Source: Firmicutes bacterium UBA5010 (GTDB lineage Bacteria > Bacillota > Clostridia > Tissierellales > Sedimentibacteraceae). Taken from it: 64,000 nucleotides of DNA. The stretch is taken from NCBI GenBank assembly GCA_002396645.1, contig DGYI01000014.1, positions 14,887 to 78,886 on the forward strand, read 5' to 3'. The position numbers and the translations under genes were made by a program. How positions within the stretch are numbered: the stretch's first letter is position 1; each line of letters begins with the position of its first letter. The notes beneath the pieces are model-generated. The model did not search any database and was not told where the DNA came from. It saw only the letters and a list, made by a program, of their open reading frames with translations. This document shows positions 1 through 7,205 of this stretch, in pieces.

Positions 1-1
1 A

Positions 2-142
2 GTTGTTTTTTCATCATTAATTAATGAGGAAATGAGAGTAAAAGGCAAACAACTCGGAGCAGACGAACAAATATCAAAACCTGAGATCGCGAAACTCGTT
101 TCAGTTATAGATAGATTAGTGGGACATAAGCATTTACAATAA
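2..142 (+). CDS. cheV: CheV chemotaxis coupling protein, C-terminal end (partial)
   Basis: The open frame enters from the left edge and stops at TAA 140-142, leaving 46 residues. These read as the last strand and helix of a response-regulator receiver domain: a VVFSSL strand whose serine sits where receivers have the switch Ser/Thr, then GADEQISKPEI with the conserved Lys-Pro, then a final amphipathic helix. The wording is that of the C-terminal receiver of CheV, which couples chemoreceptors to CheA and is phosphorylated for adaptation. The upstream CheW-like domain lies outside the window. A different stand-alone receiver protein is possible but less likely. Confidence 0.72.
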   Translation, partial: VVFSSLINEEMRVKGKQLGADEQISKPEIAKLVSVIDRLVGHKHLQ

Positions 143-158
143 TATAAATAATACATAT

Positions 159-207
159 CATCCCCCTGTATTAAGAGAATTCTTAATGCAGGGGATTTTT
201 TATTTTT
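159..207 (+). terminator. Rho-independent terminator after cheV
   Basis: An ATCCCCCTG arm at 160-168 pairs with CAGGGGAT at 189-196, with a further ATTAAGA/TCTTAAT extension inside, followed by a run of T. It lies 17 bases after the cheV stop. Confidence 0.85.
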
Positions 208-327
208 GGCTTATCTCACTTTAAAGTGGGTTGTATGTAAGAGATTTATCAAATATTATAATAAACAGTTATAATAATATAGACAATATCGAAGATTTTT
301 TCTAAATATAATGAATTAAAATTGAGT

Positions 328-363
328 GAGCAGTATCTTGGATTAGGCTTGCTCTTTTTTTAT
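328..363 (+). terminator. Weak hairpin plus T-tract
   Basis: GAGCA at 328-332 pairs with TGCTC at 350-354 and is followed by TTTTTTT. The stem is short. It may be a second barrier between cheV and the MerR-like gene. Confidence 0.45.
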
Positions 364-384
364 TTAAACTGCCTAAAAAAATAC

Positions 385-415
385 TTGACTGCACCCTTGG
401 GGGATGGATTAAGAT
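385..415 (+). promoter_or_regulatory. MerR-type promoter with 19-base spacer
   Basis: The -35 TTGACT (385-390) and -10 TAAGAT (410-415) are separated by 19 bases rather than 17, which is the hallmark of promoters that MerR-family activators must twist to activate. Within the spacer CACCC and GGGATG form an imperfect dyad around TTGG. The ribosome binding site AGGAGG follows at 442-447. An autoregulated MerR promoter is the natural reading. Confidence 0.75.
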
Positions 416-453
416 GATTTTAAGAGTAATGATAATTATTTAGGAGGAATAGT

Positions 454-1308
454 ATGCTGATAAAGGAAGTATGTGAAAAATGTAAAAACTTGATACATCC
501 GCAGATATTGGAAAACGGATATAGAGATTATAGTGATAAAGACATATCTGCACTTAAGGAAATATTTGTTCTTAGGAAATGCGGTATCAGTATTTCAGAT
601 ATTACAGAAATAGTCAATAGCCCAAATAAACAGTCAGCTTTAGCCAAATGCAAATATATTGCAGAATTAAGGATGCAGCGTCTTAATGACATACAAAATT
701 GCATGAATAGCTTGATTGAAGATTATGATGTGAATCGGGAGTTTGACTACCTGCAAAAGCATGATGAAAATTTATGTACCATAAAAGAAAAACTTGTATT
801 TGCGTTTCCGGGCAACTATGGTCTTTATTTGTCAATGCATTTCGGAAGATTTTTAAATGAAGCTATTGATACAGAGGACAAACGAAAAGCCTATGAAGCA
901 ATTGTCAATTATATTGATACTGTAAATTTATATTTACCTGCAGAGCTTTCTGAGTTTTTAGAAGCATTTTTCACTGTGAGCGAAAAAATAGATACGGCAA
1001 AAATAGAAGAAGAAAAAAATCAAAGAATGAATGAGATGCTGAATGACACAGACGGATATCTTGAGCGTAACCGTGAAGAAATTGAACAGTATATGGAATA
1101 TAGAAATTCTGATGAGTATAAGAATTCCGACGCGGCTGAAATTCAGAGGTTTATGATAGATTTTCAAAAGGAAAGCGGTTATCGTGAGATTTTAACAGAA
1201 AACATGAAGATACTAAGCTCCTCTTATTCTGAGTATCTAAAAAAGCTTGAGATTGCAAATGAAATTATGCTCAAAAAATATCCTGAAGCAAAAGATATGT
1301 ATCAATGA
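454..1308 (+). CDS. MerR-family regulator with a defective DNA-binding domain
   Basis: A 284-residue protein starting 6 bases after AGGAGG. It opens like a MerR protein (MLIKEVCEKC) and continues with typical wing and helix sequence (GYRDYSDKDISALKEIFVLRKCGISISDI). However, the block of roughly 13-16 residues that normally lies between them, carrying the recognition helix and the xYYExxGLI turn, is absent; the text jumps from EKC to KNLIHPQ without a frame change. Residues 60-95 form the usual dimerisation helix, and the remaining 190 residues are a helical, charged effector-like domain I do not recognise. The promoter in front is an intact MerR-type one. The protein may be a non-binding or altered-specificity regulator, or a decaying gene kept open by chance. 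Confidence 0.7.
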   Translation: MLIKEVCEKCKNLIHPQILENGYRDYSDKDISALKEIFVLRKCGISISDITEIVNSPNKQSALAKCKYIAELRMQRLNDIQNCMNSLIEDYDVNREFDYLQKHDENLCTIKEKLVFAFPGNYGLYLSMHFGRFLNEAIDTEDKRKAYEAIVNYIDTVNLYLPAELSEFLEAFFTVSEKIDTAKIEEEKNQRMNEMLNDTDGYLERNREEIEQYMEYRNSDEYKNSDAAEIQRFMIDFQKESGYREILTENMKILSSSYSEYLKKLEIANEIMLKKYPEAKDMYQ

Positions 1309-1377
1309 AAATAAAATAGAGTGAAATACATATTTGGATAAAAACATAAACGTATTCAATTTGTAATATTACAAATA

Positions 1378-1406
1378 TTGACTTATAAGTATTTTTATAT
1401 TATACT
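1378..1406 (+). promoter_or_regulatory. Sigma-A promoter of the ribosome-protection operon
   Basis: TTGACT (1378-1383), a 17-base spacer and TATACT (1401-1406). Transcription would start near 1413, giving a leader of about 480 bases before the GTPase start codon. Confidence 0.75.
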
Positions 1407-1592
1407 AAAACAGTAGCATTACCCTTTTATATGAAAAGGAGATTATAATAGAGATGAGAAAAATACTCTTTTAAACTAACAAAACTTAATAGTTAGAAGT
1501 ATATATACTGTATAATCAGCAATGTCTTGTAAAGAGCAAGAGATGGCTTGTTTTTCGATGAAGCAAAACAAACGAAAGCCATAACAAGACAG

Positions 1593-1683
1593 AAATATTC
1601 AAAGAATATTTCCAAAGGCTCAACGTAGTTGAGACTATATATTCAAAGAATATTTCAAAGGCTCGCTGAAAGCGAGACTATAT
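1593..1683 (+). repeat. Tandem double-hairpin unit, two copies
   Basis: Each unit starts with ATATTCAAAGAATAT (palindrome around AAA) and continues with a GGCTC...GAGAC hairpin and ACTATATAT. The hairpin stems differ in sequence but keep pairing: CTCAAC/GTTGAG in copy one (about 1618-1633), CTCGCT/AGCGAG in copy two (about 1662-1677). The compensatory change between copies argues that RNA structure is what is conserved. Confidence 0.65.
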
Positions 1684-1773
1684 ATACTTTAGTTTTAAAA
1701 GAATAATCTCAGCACTATATAATTTCAGCACCATATATCAAAAATTAAATTGATATAGATATAGCTTTATTGT

Positions 1774-1800
1774 GAGATTGTATAATTGCAGTCTTTTTTT
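1774..1800 (+). terminator. Attenuator terminator 1 in the leader
   Basis: AGATTG pairs with CAGTCT (one G-U pair) across an eight-base loop and runs directly into TTTTTTT. It sits about 95 bases before the GTPase start, so read-through must be possible for the operon to be expressed. Confidence 0.6.
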
Positions 1801-1813
1801 ATTTGTATATTTT

Positions 1814-1882
1814 ATGCGCAAAAAAATCCCTGAGACGAGATTATTCTTGTATCGGGGATTTTTGCGTAAAAATCAATATTAA
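1814..1882 (+). promoter_or_regulatory. Attenuator hairpin 2 overlapping a 22-codon open frame
   Basis: CGCAAAAA...ATCCCTGA (from 1817) pairs with TCGGGGATTTTTGCG (to 1867), giving a strong stem whose 3' arm carries the T-run. An ATG at 1814 opens 22 codons through the whole hairpin, beginning MRKKIPETRLF and ending TAA 1880-1882, ten bases before the next start. No Shine-Dalgarno sequence precedes this ATG, so translation is doubtful; the hairpin itself is clear. Confidence 0.55.
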
Positions 1883-1892
1883 TGGAGTGTAG

Positions 1893-3851
1893 ATGAATAC
1901 AAACAAAACAATTAATTTAGGAATAGTAGCACACGTAGATGCGGGAAAAACAACAGTAACAGAAAATCTTTTATACCACGGAAAGGTTATAGACAAGATA
2001 GGACGAGTTGATAACGGAGATACACAAACAGATACTATGGAGCTTGAAAAAGCAAGAGGCATAACTATAAAAGCTTCTGCGGTATCCTTCAATTACAGTG
2101 ATGTAAAAATAAATATATTAGATACGCCTGGACACGTAGATTTTATATCCGAGGTTGAACGTGCGTTTAGCGTGCTTGACGGTGCAGTGCTTGTAATTTC
2201 AGCTGTAGAAGGGGTACAGTCTCAGACCAAGGTGCTGTTTAATACTCTCAAAAAGCTTAATATCCCCACTGTAATTTTTATAAATAAGCTTGACAGAATA
2301 GGTGCTGACAGCAAAAAAGTATTTAAAGAAATTTGTAAGCTTTTAAGCAATACCGCTGTTATGATGCAAAGCTGTATTAATGAGGAAACTAAGGACCTAA
2401 AAATTACAGACAGCTATGATGAAGAAGACATAAACAATAATGTGCTGGATACATTATCCGCACTTGATGAAGAAGTTTTAAACGAATACTTGAGCAAGGG
2501 ATATATTGACAGGGAAAATATAAATAAAAAAATAGCCTTATATTCGGTTAAAGGAATGATTTATCCTGTATTTATGGGCTCAGCAGGACTCAATATAGGA
2601 ACAGACTTATTATTAGATAAAATTCTTGATCATCTTCCGATAAACATTGAAAATGATAATGAAATATCGGGAGTAGTATTTAAAATCGAAAGAACAGCCT
2701 CTAACGAAAAAAAGGCTTATATAAGAATGTTCGGAGGAGAAATAAACTTAAGAGACATCATAAGAATAGATGAAGAATCTGATGAAAAGGTAAAGAAAAT
2801 AAGCAGCTTGGAAAACGGAAAAGTATTAGATGGCAAAAAAATCTCATGCGGTGACATAGGCATAATACATGGCATTACATGCTTTAAAATAGGCAGCATT
2901 ATCGGAAGAAAGAGTGAGAAGCTAAAACATGTATCGCTCAGCAAGGCAACACTTAAAACAAAAGTATCTCTGCAAGATGAGCCTGATAATCACAAGCTTT
3001 ATATGGCTCTTCTGAATCTTAGTGATGAAGACCCTCTTCTGGAACCGGAAACTGATGAATCAAACGGTGATATTTATATAAATCTTTTCGGTGAAGTACA
3101 AAAGGAGATTATCTGCTCTGTTTTGGAGAGTCAATACAAACTAAAAATAGAATTTTCCAATACTCAAACTATATACAAGGAAACAGTATGCGGCGAGGGA
3201 ATTGCATATATGGGAATGTGGCAAAAACCAAGTATATTTGCGGCAGCAGTTGAAATTAAGGTTGAGCCTTTGGAAAGAGGAAGCGGAATAGTATATGAAT
3301 CTGAAGTAACAGCAGGGTTTTTGCCAAAATCATTTTTAAATGCTATAGAAGAAGCTGTATACGATACCTGCAAGCACGGTTTATATGGCTGGGAGCTGAC
3401 AGATATGAAGGTAAGTCTTATAAATACAGAATACAGCAGTGTTGACAGCACTCCTGCAGATTTTAGAAATGTTACTCCGATGGTATTGATGGAGGCTATA
3501 GATAATGCTAAAACAAGACTTTTAGAGCCTATAAATGAATTTGAACTAAGAGTACCGGAATATGCAATAAGTAAATCCATGTTTGACTTAAAAATGATGG
3601 GAGCAGAATTTGAAGGCACGATATCAGTTGGAGATGAATGTATGCTGTCCGGTTTGGTACCTGTTGAAACCTCCAAAAACTATCAAATAAAAATAGCATC
3701 ATATACAGAGGGCAAGGGTATATTCATAAGCAAATTCAGCGGATATAGAGATACAATGTTTGATGAAAGCAAGATTTGCAAAAGAAATACCATAAACCCT
3801 CTTAACAAGAAGGAATATGTTATGCACAAACTTAATGCAATAAGGAAATAA
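1893..3851 (+). CDS. Tet(M)/Tet(O)-class ribosomal protection GTPase (divergent)
   Basis: A 652-residue EF-G paralogue of the tetracycline ribosomal protection family, close to the 640-residue norm. Seen: G1 loop AHVDAGKT (13-20), RGITI switch I, DTPGH, NKLD, then the EF-G domain II-V plan ending in a short basic tail. Known family action: GTP-dependent release of tetracycline from the 30S subunit. The domain IV loop reads EYSSVDSTPADF (about residues 512-523) where Tet(M)/Tet(O) have YYSPVSTPADF, so the proline that contacts the drug site is not in its usual place and the loop is one residue longer. It forms an operon with the ABC-F gene 19 bases downstream. Family assignment is firm; a resistance phenotype is not proven, and this looks chromosomal rather than a standard mobile allele. 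Confidence 0.88.
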   Translation: MNTNKTINLGIVAHVDAGKTTVTENLLYHGKVIDKIGRVDNGDTQTDTMELEKARGITIKASAVSFNYSDVKINILDTPGHVDFISEVERAFSVLDGAVLVISAVEGVQSQTKVLFNTLKKLNIPTVIFINKLDRIGADSKKVFKEICKLLSNTAVMMQSCINEETKDLKITDSYDEEDINNNVLDTLSALDEEVLNEYLSKGYIDRENINKKIALYSVKGMIYPVFMGSAGLNIGTDLLLDKILDHLPINIENDNEISGVVFKIERTASNEKKAYIRMFGGEINLRDIIRIDEESDEKVKKISSLENGKVLDGKKISCGDIGIIHGITCFKIGSIIGRKSEKLKHVSLSKATLKTKVSLQDEPDNHKLYMALLNLSDEDPLLEPETDESNGDIYINLFGEVQKEIICSVLESQYKLKIEFSNTQTIYKETVCGEGIAYMGMWQKPSIFAAAVEIKVEPLERGSGIVYESEVTAGFLPKSFLNAIEEAVYDTCKHGLYGWELTDMKVSLINTEYSSVDSTPADFRNVTPMVLMEAIDNAKTRLLEPINEFELRVPEYAISKSMFDLKMMGAEFEGTISVGDECMLSGLVPVETSKNYQIKIASYTEGKGIFISKFSGYRDTMFDESKICKRNTINPLNKKEYVMHKLNAIRK

Positions 3852-3870
3852 TACTACAGGAGGAATGTAT

Positions 3871-5445
3871 ATGTCACAAATAAGAGTAAATAATTTAACA
3901 TTCAGCTATGATACCAACTATGAGAATATATTTGAAAATGTATCGTTTGAAATAGATACAGACTGGAAGCTGGGGTTCATAGGAAGAAACGGAAGAGGGA
4001 AAACAACATTTTTAAATCTTTTACAGGGTAAATATAAGTACAGCGGTACAATAACAAGCTCTGTAAGCTTCGACTATTTCCCCTTTGAAGTAGATATAGA
4101 GGAAAATACATTAAAACTTATAAAAAATATTGTCGCTCCGTTTACGGAGTGGGAAACGAAAATGGATTTATGTATAAAAGAAAATTCAGAAAGCTCCATG
4201 AATGAATACGGAAGTATATTGGACTTATATATGAGTCATGATGGATATATAATAGATGAGCTTATAGAAAAAGAAATAAGAAAGCTTGATGTTGATACTG
4301 ATGTTCTTAAAAGAAGCTTTGCTACTCTTAGCAACGGTGAAAGAACTAAGCTGATGCTTGCGGCTCTGTTTTTAAAAAAGAATAACTTTTTGCTTATTGA
4401 TGAGCCTACAAATCATTTAGATACAGAGGGCAGAGAAACTGTAGCTAAATATTTAAACTCTAAAAATGGATTTATATTAGTATCTCACGACAGACACTTT
4501 GTAGATAAAATTGCAGACCATATAATTTCAATAAATAGAAGCAATATAGAAATACAAAGAGGAAATTTCAGCACTTGGAGCTATAATAAGGAGCTTAGTG
4601 ACAATTATGAGATAGAAAAAAATGATACATTAAGAAAGGAAATAAGAACCCTTGAAGATTCATTCAGGCGTGCTAAGGGTTGGAGTAATTTAGTCGAAAA
4701 AAGCAAAATCGGAGATCATGTGTATGACAGAGGTGCTGTCGGTTCACAGGCTGCAAGAATGATGAAAAAGGCAAAAAATATTGAACATCGTAAGGAAAAA
4801 TCTCTTGAGGAAAAGAAAAAGCTTTTGAAAAATATAGAAAGAGCAGATGATTTAAAGATTCATCCTCAAGCATATTTGAAAACGAATTATATCAATATTG
4901 ATGATTTATCGATAAGCTATGGAGAAAATAAACTGTTTGAAGGTATCAGCTTTACGGTCAATGAAGGGGATAGAGTATCACTAAGAGGAAAAAACGGCAG
5001 CGGAAAATCCAGCATAATAAAGCTCATATTAGGTGAAGAAATAAGCTATACAGGAAATGTAAATATAGGAAATAAACTTGTTATATCCTATATATCACAG
5101 GATACATCACATCTGAAAGGAAGCTTTAAGGACTATGTTGAAAGCGAGGCTATAGAGGAAAGCTTGTTTAGAGCAATACTGGCAAAGCTTGATTTTAATC
5201 CGAATTCTATAGATAAGGATTTATCGGAATTAAGTGCCGGACAAAAAAAGAAAGTCTTAATAGCAAAAAGCCTGTGCCAAAAAGCAAATCTATATATCTG
5301 GGATGAGCCATTGAACTATATAGATATAATTTCAAGAATGCAGATAGAAAAGCTAATACTTGAGTATCAGCCAACGATGATTTTTGTTGAGCATGATTAT
5401 ATGTTTAATGAAAATATAGCAACTAAAGTAATAAGTTTATCATAA
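3871..5445 (+). CDS. ABC-F ribosomal protection protein, Lsa/CplR type
   Basis: A 524-residue soluble protein with two ATPase cassettes and no membrane segments. Seen: first Walker A GRNGRGKT (38-45), signature LSNGERTK, Walker B LLIDEPTNHLD; a long charged linker (about 225-305, with the antibiotic-resistance-domain position around RRAKGWSNLVEKSK); second Walker A GKNGSGKS, signature LSAGQKKK, and WDEPLNYID. The wording matches Lsa(A)/CplR-type proteins, which enter the ribosomal E site and dislodge lincosamides, pleuromutilins and streptogramin A. ATG 3871 is chosen because AGGAGGA (3858-3864) directly abuts the earlier ATG at 3865. It is transcribed with the Tet-like gene, which suggests joint induction by ribosome-targeting drugs. 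Confidence 0.87.
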   Translation: MSQIRVNNLTFSYDTNYENIFENVSFEIDTDWKLGFIGRNGRGKTTFLNLLQGKYKYSGTITSSVSFDYFPFEVDIEENTLKLIKNIVAPFTEWETKMDLCIKENSESSMNEYGSILDLYMSHDGYIIDELIEKEIRKLDVDTDVLKRSFATLSNGERTKLMLAALFLKKNNFLLIDEPTNHLDTEGRETVAKYLNSKNGFILVSHDRHFVDKIADHIISINRSNIEIQRGNFSTWSYNKELSDNYEIEKNDTLRKEIRTLEDSFRRAKGWSNLVEKSKIGDHVYDRGAVGSQAARMMKKAKNIEHRKEKSLEEKKKLLKNIERADDLKIHPQAYLKTNYINIDDLSISYGENKLFEGISFTVNEGDRVSLRGKNGSGKSSIIKLILGEEISYTGNVNIGNKLVISYISQDTSHLKGSFKDYVESEAIEESLFRAILAKLDFNPNSIDKDLSELSAGQKKKVLIAKSLCQKANLYIWDEPLNYIDIISRMQIEKLILEYQPTMIFVEHDYMFNENIATKVISLS

Positions 5446-5478
5446 GTAAAAAGTGGTATTAATTGATAAACGGCATGA

Positions 5479-5530
5479 TTTCTAAAATTTTAGAATTTAA
5501 ATTGTAATAATTCTTTTTAAATGATAAAAT
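5479..5530 (+). promoter_or_regulatory. Palindromic operator plus sigma-A promoter of the activator gene
   Basis: TTCTAAAATTTTAGAA (5480-5495) is a perfect palindrome. It sits just upstream of a promoter with TTGTAA (5502-5507), a 17-base spacer and TAAAAT (5525-5530). Near-identical palindromes recur at 6906 and 7015 before the target operon, so this is probably the activator's own site used for autoregulation. Confidence 0.62.
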
Positions 5531-5567
5531 ACTTATATAAACTAAAATTTCTGTTGAGAGGTATCAA

Positions 5568-6902
5568 ATGAAGATTGATAGTTGGGTCGAATCACTTTTT
5601 GACAACCTGTATGATGGTATTTTAATTATTGATACTGATGAAATAGTCAGATATATTAATCCCGCATATACAAGAATTACAAAAGTATCATATGATGAAA
5701 TAGTAGGAAAAAAATTAAGAGAATTAAGACCGGGGGCCAGACTTCCCAATGTATTGACATCAAAAAAGGCAATAGCGGGAGCTATAAGAGAAGAATTTGG
5801 AATTGAGTATTCGGTAAATATGTCACCGATATTTGAAAATTCAGAATTAGTAGGCGCTATTTCCGTAGTGAGCAATATAGATGATATATATAAGCTATAT
5901 CAGGATATAGATAAATATAAATCAAGGCTGAAATCATTAGAAAGCAGAATCAGTGCAATTCAGAGAGCAAAATATACCTTAGATGATATTATATCGGTTG
6001 ATATAAGCTCTCTTGAGGTGAAAAATACAATTAAGAAGATATCACAAAGAGATACTACTATTTTGATATTTGGAGAAAGCGGTACCGGAAAAGAATTATA
6101 TGCAAATGCAATACACAATGAATCCAATAGGGCAAATGGTCAGTTTATTGCCGTAAACTGTGCTTCCTTCAAAGGAACTTTGCTTGACAGTGAGCTGTTT
6201 GGATATGAAGAAGGCTCATTTACAGGTGCTAAAAGAGAGGGCAAAATGGGCTTGTTTGAAGCTGCAAATAAAGGTACTATCTTTCTGGACGAAATTTCCG
6301 AAATGGACTTGGAGGTACAGGCAAAACTCTTGAGAACTCTTCAAGAAGGGACAATAAGAAGAGTAGGGAGCGTTAAGGAAACGGAAATTGATGTAAGAGT
6401 TATAGCAGCAACAAACAGAAATTTAGAAGATATGATTTCTGAGGGTAGCTTCAGAGAGGATTTGTTTTACAGAATTTCTGTATTTCCTTTGACTATTCCT
6501 TCTTTAAGGCAAAGAAGAGAGGATATTTTACCTTTGGCATATAATTATATAGAATCATATAAAAACAGCTTAAAAGGAGATATTTTTCTCAGCAAAGAGG
6601 CGGAATCAATGCTGTACAATTACAGCTGGCCCGGAAATGTACGAGAATTAAGAAACTCTATTGAATTCGCAATAAATATGATGGAAAGCAATCAGATAAA
6701 ATGCAATCATCTCCCTGTAAGAATACAGAATTCTTTAAAAACAGAAAGCACTATTGAAAAATTAAGCGACAGAATTAAAGAATTTGAAAAACAAGAAATT
6801 ATAAAGGCCCTTGAAATATTCGGCAAGGATATGGAAGGTAAGAAAAGATCGGCAGAAGCCCTAGGGATATCCTTGGCAAGCTTATATAATAAATTAAAAT
6901 AA
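5568..6902 (+). CDS. Sigma-54-dependent transcriptional activator, PAS-AAA+-Fis
   Basis: A 444-residue bacterial enhancer-binding protein. Seen: an N-terminal PAS sensor domain (about 8-105), a short coiled linker, the AAA+ domain with Walker A GESGTGKE (169-176), sigma-54 contact loop GSFTGA (216-221, a variant of GAFTGA), Walker B FLDE (239-242) and WPGNVREL, then a Fis-type helix-turn-helix at the very C terminus (EGKKRSAEALGISLASLYNKLK). It should hydrolyse ATP to open a sigma-54 promoter. One such promoter stands at 7141 before the CitMHS/AtuA genes, and palindromes probably bound by this protein lie between. The PAS ligand is unknown, perhaps the transported carboxylate. Confidence 0.87.
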   Translation: MKIDSWVESLFDNLYDGILIIDTDEIVRYINPAYTRITKVSYDEIVGKKLRELRPGARLPNVLTSKKAIAGAIREEFGIEYSVNMSPIFENSELVGAISVVSNIDDIYKLYQDIDKYKSRLKSLESRISAIQRAKYTLDDIISVDISSLEVKNTIKKISQRDTTILIFGESGTGKELYANAIHNESNRANGQFIAVNCASFKGTLLDSELFGYEEGSFTGAKREGKMGLFEAANKGTIFLDEISEMDLEVQAKLLRTLQEGTIRRVGSVKETEIDVRVIAATNRNLEDMISEGSFREDLFYRISVFPLTIPSLRQRREDILPLAYNYIESYKNSLKGDIFLSKEAESMLYNYSWPGNVRELRNSIEFAINMMESNQIKCNHLPVRIQNSLKTESTIEKLSDRIKEFEKQEIIKALEIFGKDMEGKKRSAEALGISLASLYNKLK

Positions 6903-6905
6903 GAT

Positions 6906-7041
6906 TTTCTAAAAATTTAGAAATTATAATTGCTATTCAAAGTTTTTAGAAATTTATAATTATATTGAAAATTAAACTTATATTCTTTAAAAGTATAGTA
7001 AAATCAAAAGCAAGTTTCTATAAATTTAGAAATTTGCTTTT
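6906..7041 (+). promoter_or_regulatory. Probable enhancer sites: repeated TTTCTAAAAATTTAGAAA
   Basis: Two near-perfect palindromes, TTTCTAAAAATTTAGAAA (6906-6923) and TTTCTATAAATTTAGAAA (7015-7032), with a half-site TTTAGAAA (6945-6952) between. They lie about 110-235 bases before the sigma-54 promoter, the normal distance for upstream activator sites. The last one is embedded in a larger hairpin (AAAAGCAA...TTGCTTTT, 7006-7041) followed by a T-rich run, which could also terminate the activator transcript. Confidence 0.65.
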
Positions 7042-7140
7042 ATTTAATTTATATGGAAATCGATTGCTAGGCCTGAATATTATTGAATTTATATCATAAT
7101 AAAAGCTAAAACTGCAATAATGTTAATAAGAAAATATAAT

Positions 7141-7156
7141 TGGCATATAAATTGCA
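7141..7156 (+). promoter_or_regulatory. Sigma-54 promoter (-24/-12)
   Basis: TGGCAT-N5-TTGCA with GG and GC exactly 12 bases apart, matching the sigma-54 consensus TGGCAC-N5-TTGCW except for the last base of the -24 box. The predicted start is near 7167, 39 bases before the CitMHS gene. Confidence 0.85.
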
Positions 7157-7205
7157 AATTTAATTATTATCTACAAATAAAATTATTAATTATTAGGAGG
7201 AGAAA

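Larger units (their letters stand above)
1413..1892 (+). promoter_or_regulatory. Hairpin-rich 5' leader, probable transcription attenuation region
   Basis: No long gene lies in this 480-base stretch. Going 5' to 3' it holds: a possible six-codon peptide MRKILF (ATG 1454, AAGGAG at 1436-1441); a long imperfect hairpin at 1523-1591 (TGTCTTGT and ATGGCTT pairing with AAGCCAT and ACAAGACA); two tandem copies of a double-hairpin unit (1593-1683); a terminator-like hairpin with T-tract at about 1774-1800; and a last hairpin at 1817-1867. Tet(M)-class genes are known to be controlled by leader attenuation sensitive to tetracycline-stalled ribosomes. That this leader works the same way is inference. 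Confidence 0.6.

Noticed and set aside
1593..1683. Two repeated units as a tiny CRISPR array
   Set aside because: Only two copies, internal palindromes in each unit and compensatory stem changes; no spacers and no cas genes.
1814..1882. The 22-codon frame beginning MRKKIPETRLF as a true leader peptide
   Set aside because: No Shine-Dalgarno sequence before its ATG, and its whole length is occupied by a strong hairpin. Kept only as part of the attenuator.
3164..3676. 170-codon open frame on the - strand inside the Tet-like gene
   Set aside because: Antisense shadow of a well-supported GTPase; no ribosome binding site, no family resemblance.
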